From NCBI GenBank assembly GCA_002725475.1, contig PBPH01000097.1:1-14105 (forward strand): a stretch of DNA of 14,105 nucleotides. The letters are read 5' to 3'. The notes under the pieces were generated by a model. The model was not told the DNA's origin. It ran no database searches and saw only the letters and a program-made list of their open reading frames with translations. Below are positions 7,445 to 11,959 of the stretch, piece by piece. A program made the position numbers and the translations under genes. The stretch's first letter is position 1. Every line of letters begins with the position of its first letter. The DNA is from Methanobacteriota archaeon (GTDB lineage: Archaea; Thermoplasmatota; Poseidoniia; Poseidoniales; Thalassarchaeaceae).

Positions 7445-7631
7445 CTCGCTCACCCTACCGATTTTGTCTTTGGTATTAATCGTTATCTTACATAGCATGA
7501 ATTGTTTGACGGTATTTGCAAATAAGCAATTATTCAGAATATCATAGTGGTTAAATGCCTCACCTATCTCGAAGGAGTGCGCAGTTCCGGCATGTAGTAG
7601 TCGAGTGAATGGATTTGGAGGCTTGTGATAG
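7445..7631. promoter_or_regulatory. Divergent intergenic region with a 12-bp perfect palindrome
   Basis: These 187 bases separate the KaiC-like gene (-) from the coiled-coil gene (+) and should hold both promoters. TATTTGCAAATA at 7513-7524 is a perfect 12-base palindrome, and a TTGC...GCAA pair overlaps it (7516-7529). It is a reasonable operator candidate for a dimeric regulator. On the minus strand an AT-rich box lies near 7468-7476. No RNA gene was found; a tRNA-like impression around 7540-7605 does not fold. Confidence 0.45.
7617..7621 (+). promoter_or_regulatory. Shine-Dalgarno site (GGAGG) for the coiled-coil gene
   Basis: GGAGG ends 10 bases before the ATG at 7632. An in-frame TAG at 7629-7631 directly precedes that ATG, so the gene cannot start further upstream. 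Confidence 0.55.
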
Positions 7632-8474
7632 ATGCAGAATGCACTGAAAAAAGTAGAATCACAAGCAGAGTCTTTCATACAAAAACATCAGAAACAACGT
7701 GATGAATGGAACACAAAAGTTGTTGAAAACCGCTCAAGAAGGGACCAAATTAATGGTCAAAAGCGTGAATTGTACGATGAAATTGAGAGGCAAAGAACAG
7801 TTCGAGATAAAGAGAACGCTAGGGCCAGGGAAGCCAAAGTAAAGAGAAAAGCTGCAAATGAAGAATATTTTTCACTACGTGAGCAGTTATTCGGTCCGGA
7901 AGAAAATAATAAGAAAAGAGGGAAGCAGGGCGATAGTCCTGATTTTATTAAGAGAAAGATGAGCAATTTAGAGATGGATCATATGACTGGTAAAATCAGT
8001 GATTCAAAATTCTCAGATCAGATGAAATCGTTGTCAAGAAAATTGAAAGATTTGGAACAAGCAAATGATGTTAAATCCGCCTCAGGAAATAATGCAGAGT
8101 TAGAAAGGTTGCATGAGATTAGAGAAGCGGCTCATAAGGAGGTAATAGAATCTGCAGAGGCGGCACAATCTGCTCATGATTTAATGGGTAAATTACGTGA
8201 AGAAACAAAAAGAATGAACGATGAGCATGAACTTTCTCATCGAGCATTTATTGCTGCAAAACGAGAAGCGGACAAACAGCATCAATACTATGTTGTTGCA
8301 ATGCGTTGTGCATATAGTGCAAGACACCTGATGAAATCTATTCAAGATCGTGCCGATGGAATTCAGCCATCTAAGGCAGATGCCACACCTCAGAATGTTG
8401 ATTTGATGAGTGCATTGATGTCAGGGCAATCACTTTCAACTGAGCAATTGATGGCAATGCAGAGGAAAGAATAG
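7632..8474 (+). CDS. Archaeal coiled-coil protein (COG1340-like), copy 1
   Basis: This 280-residue protein is almost entirely charged alpha-helix with long coiled-coil stretches (about 5-85 and 105-245). There is no signal peptide or membrane segment, so it should be cytoplasmic. Residues 110-142 (MSNLEMDHMTGKISDSKFSD followed by a Lys/Leu-rich helix) match the hallmark 'LEw..qT..ls...E..l...i..le' element of the archaeal coiled-coil family I recall as COG1340. Residues 166-185 (AAHKEVIESAEAAQSAHDLM) match its second Ala-His heptad block. The C terminus carries SGQSLSTEQL (264-273), a short motif shared with the protein at 10038-11048. The start is fixed by GGAGG and an adjacent upstream stop. 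purP begins 10 bases after its stop, so the two are probably cotranscribed. Biochemical function is unknown for the family; such proteins are sometimes mis-annotated as phosphatases or SMC-like ATPases. Confidence 0.85.
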   Translation: MQNALKKVESQAESFIQKHQKQRDEWNTKVVENRSRRDQINGQKRELYDEIERQRTVRDKENARAREAKVKRKAANEEYFSLREQLFGPEENNKKRGKQGDSPDFIKRKMSNLEMDHMTGKISDSKFSDQMKSLSRKLKDLEQANDVKSASGNNAELERLHEIREAAHKEVIESAEAAQSAHDLMGKLREETKRMNDEHELSHRAFIAAKREADKQHQYYVVAMRCAYSARHLMKSIQDRADGIQPSKADATPQNVDLMSALMSGQSLSTEQLMAMQRKE

Positions 8475-8484
8475 GTGTTCGATA

Positions 8485-9642
8485 ATGATTGATAAATCTC
8501 AAATTTCACAAATTCTAGAAGATTATGATCGTATGAAGTTACGAATTGGGATGACCGCTAGCCATTCAGCGCTGGATATTTGTGACGGCGCAATTGAAGA
8601 AGGGTTCCCAACAGTTGCTTATTGTCAAAAGGGAAGGGAAAAGACATACTCGCAATATTTCAAGACTAGAAGAAACCAGTCTGGTAGGGTTGTTCGTGGC
8701 ATGGTTGACAAGGCGATAGTTTTGGATCGTTTTGATGATGTTCTGTCCCCTTCTTTCCAACAAAGTATGAGGGAAAGAAATGTAGTTTATATCCCCAATC
8801 GCTCTTTCACTTCCTATTGCGGAATTGGTGCGATTGAGGATGATTTTCGAGTACCTATGTTCGGAAGTAGGAATATGCTTAGGATGGAGGAACGCACTGA
8901 AGAGCAAGATTACTATTGGATTCTAGAACAGGCAGGTTTGCCTTATCCCGATGCAATTGATGACCCCCAGGATATCGACTGTTTGGTAATTGTAAAATTA
9001 CATCATGCGGAGAAGCAACTTGAAAGGGGCTTCTTCACTTGCGCATCTTTTGCAGAATATCAAGAAAAATCACTAGCTTTGCTAAGTCAGGGTGTAATTG
9101 ACCAAGAAAGTCTAGATGGTGCTAGAATTGAAAGATACGTAATAGGTCCAGTTTTCAATCTTAATTTCTTTTATAGCCCATTAGAGGATGCTGACAACAG
9201 GTTGGAATTGTTAGGGGTGGATTGGAGATTTGAGTCGAGTCTTGATGGGCACGTACGCCTTCCAGCACCACAGCAAATGACCATGCCAATACATCAGCAA
9301 ATACCTGAGATGACCGTTGTGGGGCATAATACTGCCACCATTCGAGAGAGTCTTCTTGAGAAAGCCTTTGAACTCGGAGAGAAATTTATAGATGCAAGTA
9401 AGGAGCACTACGACCCAGGGGTAATAGGTCCTTTTTGTCTTCAAACTTGTATTGATAAAGATATGGATTATTACATTTATGATGTTGCTCCAAGGCTAGG
9501 TGGTGGGACAAATGTTCATGTCAGCGTAGGGCACCCATATGGTAACGCCACATGGAGAAAACCGATGAGTAGTGGCAGAAGAATTGCGATGGAATTACGA
9601 AGGGCTGTTGAGCAAGATAGATTGGATGAAGTATTGACTTAA
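8485..9642 (+). CDS. purP: Formate-dependent IMP biosynthesis enzyme, FAICAR synthetase (PurP family)
   Basis: PurP is an ATP-grasp enzyme that makes FAICAR from AICAR, formate and ATP, the archaeal replacement for the folate-dependent PurH transformylase step. The 385 residues match the family throughout: ASHSALDICDGA with H27 at the expected catalytic position, CQKGREK (47-53), FRVPMFGSRNMLRME, ARIERYVIGPVFNLNFFYSP, LLGVDWRFESSLDGHVRLPA, VIGPFCLQT, and the C-terminal APRLGGGTN with PMSSGRRIA. One region is unusual. The glycine-rich ATP-grasp loop, typically KxHGAKGGRGYF, reads KLHHAEKQLERGFF (171-184) and lacks the Gly pair. PurP paralogues of uncertain activity exist, so the biochemical role is probable rather than proven. 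A weak GGTG lies 7 bases before the ATG, and the coiled-coil gene ends 10 bases upstream. The stop overlaps the convergent Roadblock gene. Confidence 0.92.
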   Translation: MIDKSQISQILEDYDRMKLRIGMTASHSALDICDGAIEEGFPTVAYCQKGREKTYSQYFKTRRNQSGRVVRGMVDKAIVLDRFDDVLSPSFQQSMRERNVVYIPNRSFTSYCGIGAIEDDFRVPMFGSRNMLRMEERTEEQDYYWILEQAGLPYPDAIDDPQDIDCLVIVKLHHAEKQLERGFFTCASFAEYQEKSLALLSQGVIDQESLDGARIERYVIGPVFNLNFFYSPLEDADNRLELLGVDWRFESSLDGHVRLPAPQQMTMPIHQQIPEMTVVGHNTATIRESLLEKAFELGEKFIDASKEHYDPGVIGPFCLQTCIDKDMDYYIYDVAPRLGGGTNVHVSVGHPYGNATWRKPMSSGRRIAMELRRAVEQDRLDEVLT

Positions 9643-9989
9643 TTCATAATAGGGCGGAGTCTATCAACACTTTCACTCATGAATCTGCGAATCAATCCTA
9701 GATTTGCTCCTTCATCCATTTGAGTAACAAGTGAATATTGGAGATTGATTCTAGAAATTGCAATTGAACCATTTTCTCCAATTATGGTGACCATATTTTG
9801 TTCCCCTAGATTCACATTTGAAAGAATCGGGCCAACACTTTCAATCATAGTCGGTAGCAAAGATGCAGTAGACTCAAGGAATTTTGCAGGAGCTCCACGG
9901 ACCTCTTCAACAAATCCCTCATTAGATGTAATTGCGCTCCACAAAACACCTTCAACAGAAGCGATTTCAGAAACTATCTCTCCCCTCAT
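9639..9989 (-). CDS. Roadblock/LC7 domain protein
   Basis: This is a 116-residue single-domain protein. It shows the Roadblock/LC7 plan: an N-terminal helix, then VEGVLWSAITSNEGFVEEV (the 'v.Gv.ga.i.s.dG' strand-turn). A long helix follows (APAKFLESTASLLPTMIESV), then paired strands NMVTIIGENGSIAISRI, and finally LVTQMDEGANLGLIRRFM, the diagnostic 'l.....aNlGl.r' ending. In bacteria and archaea such proteins (MglB-like) form dimers that often bind small Ras-like GTPases or act as scaffolds. No GTPase gene lies in this window. It is the last gene of a minus-strand cluster, 48 bases after the basic-tailed coiled-coil gene, and probably cotranscribed. A weak T-rich box lies about 20-30 bases upstream of its ATG. 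Its stop shares the bases TTAA with the purP stop. Confidence 0.82.
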   Translation of the reverse strand: MRGEIVSEIASVEGVLWSAITSNEGFVEEVRGAPAKFLESTASLLPTMIESVGPILSNVNLGEQNMVTIIGENGSIAISRINLQYSLVTQMDEGANLGLIRRFMSESVDRLRPIMN

Positions 9990-10037
9990 GCAATGGCGGA
10001 AGATTAGCAGTCAATAAAACAAATCGGGTCTTGGATA

Positions 10038-11048
10038 CTACTCTTCCCTTCTCTTGTGGGCTCGAGCAACACCGCGGCGGGCTTGGGATCTTTTTCTCCC
10101 CCCTCTTCGTTCTTTTTTCTTCTTTGGCTTGGTATTTTCTTCTGTTTGTTGGAGTTGTGAAAGACCACCACTCTTTAACAAACGAGACATATCTTCGACC
10201 GAAAGAGAACCCCCGCTAACCGCATGTTCCCTCAATGAATTGATTCTCATTCGTACTTTTATTCCACGTTGTTCATCGCCTTTCCGAATTCTAATAAATG
10301 ATTCCAATCTTCCATTTTCTCTCTTTAATGCCCTTAATTCTCTACGCTTAGATCGTATTGAATCAAGCATCTTCTCTATTCGTTTGTTCAAATTCTGTTC
10401 TTCTTTACGGTTTATTGAAGTCCCTGAAAGTCTTGGATTTTCTTCTGATGCTTGTTCTTCCAAATCGGTGTTGCTTTCCTTCATTTCGTCCAGTTTTTTT
10501 ATTGTTGATTTTTGCGCTCTGATTAAATCAACAAATTTTTTGTGCGCCGCATCAGATTGTTTTTTCAATTTGTGCATTTCAATTAATTCAAAGAAAAACG
10601 AAAATTTTTGAATTTCATTGGCCAATTGAGGCGCGCGCGAAGCATCTTCTCTGATAATTGTCAAATCTCTCCAAGTTCTAATTAGCAATTTTTCGATAAC
10701 ATTAGATGGGGGGCCGACTCTTTCGTTAATATCATCTCTAATTCCTTTTTGTTCGTTAATTTGAGGGGTTCTTGATCTTAATTCAGATAGAAGAGTTTGT
10801 CTTTCTTTACTTATTTTTCCAGTTTGGCCAAGAGCCACTCGTAAAACTTGAACTGTAGAAATTAGAGAACTCCTTTCGCTCTCCATCGAATCGAGTTGCG
10901 ACTCAATTGCCCTCATAGATAATTTATTATCATTCAAAAGTTCTTCTAACTGGTGTGTTTCAAATTCTCTTAAATCTTCAAAGAAATCACGCTTATTCTT
11001 CCCTTTACCCTTCTTTTTACTTGATTTCTCACCACTTGAATCAGTCAT
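10038..11048 (-). CDS. Archaeal coiled-coil protein (COG1340-like) with basic C-terminal tail, copy 2
   Basis: This 336-residue, highly charged helical protein is the most diverged of three related coiled-coil proteins here. It starts with a Lys-rich segment (KKKGKGKNKR, 11-20), followed by coiled-coil from about 30 to 275. SDAAHKKFVDLIRAQ (165-179) matches the Ala-His heptad block of the other two. SGGSLSVEDM (278-287) matches SGQSLSTEQL of the protein at 7632-8474. The tail (about 307-335: PKKKKERRGGRKRSQARRG and on) is strongly basic, which suggests binding to RNA, DNA, ribosomes or an acidic partner. That is inference. The gene overlaps the upstream coiled-coil gene by 4 bases (ATGA), a classic coupling arrangement, and the Roadblock gene follows after 48 bases. 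The two products may form a hetero-oligomer. Confidence 0.82.
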   Translation of the reverse strand: MTDSSGEKSSKKKGKGKNKRDFFEDLREFETHQLEELLNDNKLSMRAIESQLDSMESERSSLISTVQVLRVALGQTGKISKERQTLLSELRSRTPQINEQKGIRDDINERVGPPSNVIEKLLIRTWRDLTIIREDASRAPQLANEIQKFSFFFELIEMHKLKKQSDAAHKKFVDLIRAQKSTIKKLDEMKESNTDLEEQASEENPRLSGTSINRKEEQNLNKRIEKMLDSIRSKRRELRALKRENGRLESFIRIRKGDEQRGIKVRMRINSLREHAVSGGSLSVEDMSRLLKSGGLSQLQQTEENTKPKKKKERRGGRKRSQARRGVARAHKRREE

Positions 11049-11893
11049 TCTTCCTCACCCCCTGAATTTTCTTTTGGGGGTAATCTAGGCATGCTCGAAG
11101 GTTTTCCATCCGAAACAATTCTAGCAGCAGCTAGAAGGTCTCCAGTGCCGTCTTTAAGGTCGCCAAACCCGTTCTCAATCCTATGGTTCCAATAACTTAC
11201 TATATCATTAGCACTTGATTGTAGTGCTTTTGCTCGATTATACTGGGCTTGAGCAATTTTCTGAACATCTCGATGTTCCTCATACTTTTTGTGTTGTTCT
11301 TCACTAACCTTCGCCAATTCAACTAGTTCATCATGAGCCGCGTCAGCTGCAGCAAGAAGTTCTCTATGCCTCTTCCAACCATCTTGATATTCTTTTAATT
11401 CAGGATCTGATTCAATTCGATTAGTGACCCATTCTTCATGTGATCTGGTTAGTTCCCGCATTTCTCTAATTAATTTGCGTTCTGCATTAATATCAAGCGC
11501 TGAGGTTTCCAATTTCTCATCTAGATCTGCCAATTTACTAGCTAATTTTTCTTTAGCCCAACTAGGGTTTGGATTTTTTAGCCGTTTTTCTTCGATTAAC
11601 TTCTCCCGTAAAATGCCTAATTTTTCACGTAACTCCTTGGCTTCAATTCTAGAAGAATCTCTATTTTGCTTTAAATTTTGAACATTATTTGTGGCTAAAT
11701 CCCTTTCCTTTAGTGTTCCATCAACTAAAGGATTGAGGTAATCCAGTTCTTTTTTTCTTTCTCTAACAATTTCTGGAAGTGCCTCTGCTAAATCGTGTCT
11801 TCGAGCGATAATTGCTTGTGCCACTTCCTCTGGAGTCATGGCAAGTAGTGTGCTGACATCCATAGGCAAGTTGTCGAACCGTTCGCCTTTCAT
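11045..11893 (-). CDS. Archaeal coiled-coil protein (COG1340-like), copy 3
   Basis: This is a 282-residue cytoplasmic coiled-coil protein. KLADLDEKLETSALDINAER (120-139) followed by KLIREMREL is a clear match to the family hallmark 'leekLeTs.Ld...Erkli..i.eL'. AAADAAHDELVELAKVSEEQ (181-200), ending HKKYEEH, is the Ala-His block seen in the two sister proteins. The C-terminal region (about 245-282) is Pro/Gly-rich, acidic and not coiled, unlike the basic tail of the protein encoded next. The ATG at 11893 has no Shine-Dalgarno site. A TATA-like box about 25 bases upstream suggests a leaderless transcript, consistent with first position in the cluster. A second in-frame ATG ten codons in (11863) is possible. 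The stop overlaps the next start (ATGA). Molecular function is unknown. Confidence 0.85.
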   Translation of the reverse strand: MKGERFDNLPMDVSTLLAMTPEEVAQAIIARRHDLAEALPEIVRERKKELDYLNPLVDGTLKERDLATNNVQNLKQNRDSSRIEAKELREKLGILREKLIEEKRLKNPNPSWAKEKLASKLADLDEKLETSALDINAERKLIREMRELTRSHEEWVTNRIESDPELKEYQDGWKRHRELLAAADAAHDELVELAKVSEEQHKKYEEHRDVQKIAQAQYNRAKALQSSANDIVSYWNHRIENGFGDLKDGTGDLLAAARIVSDGKPSSMPRLPPKENSGGEEE

Positions 11894-11915
11894 AAACTTA
11901 GGCTTCTAGTATCTG

Positions 11916-11928
11916 TTTGATAGTAAAG
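11916..11928. promoter_or_regulatory. Possible shared TATA-like element of a divergent promoter
   Basis: The 66 bases between the start codons at 11893 (-) and 11960 (+) contain one AT-rich box, TTTGATAGTAAAG. On the minus strand it reads CTTTACTATCAAA, about 25 bases before the ATG, the expected distance for a leaderless archaeal transcript. On the plus strand it ends about 31 bases before the ATG at 11960. One TATA-like element could serve both directions. This is inferred from spacing only. Confidence 0.35.
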
Positions 11929-11959
11929 GTCATTCAACTGGTGTGTTCTAGAGATATGT

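Noticed and set aside
7540..7605. Possible tRNA on the plus strand (ATAGTGGTTAAATGC looks like a D-arm)
   Set aside because: No matching acceptor stem, no five-pair anticodon stem and no GTTCRA T-loop in the right place. The resemblance is limited to one arm.
7445..7678. N-terminal extension of the KaiC-like ATPase to an ATG at 7678
   Set aside because: The extra 78 residues do not resemble the family, would cross the Shine-Dalgarno site and first codons of the divergent coiled-coil gene, and cover the likely promoter region. An ATG at 7498 remains a weaker alternative.
9745..10017. Plus-strand open frame over the Roadblock gene
   Set aside because: The minus-strand product has the full Roadblock/LC7 pattern; the plus-strand product has none.
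10054..10611. 185-residue plus-strand open frame
   Set aside because: It is the antisense shadow of the coiled-coil gene at 10038-11048. Its Ser/Phe-rich composition is what the complement of Glu/Lys-rich codons produces.
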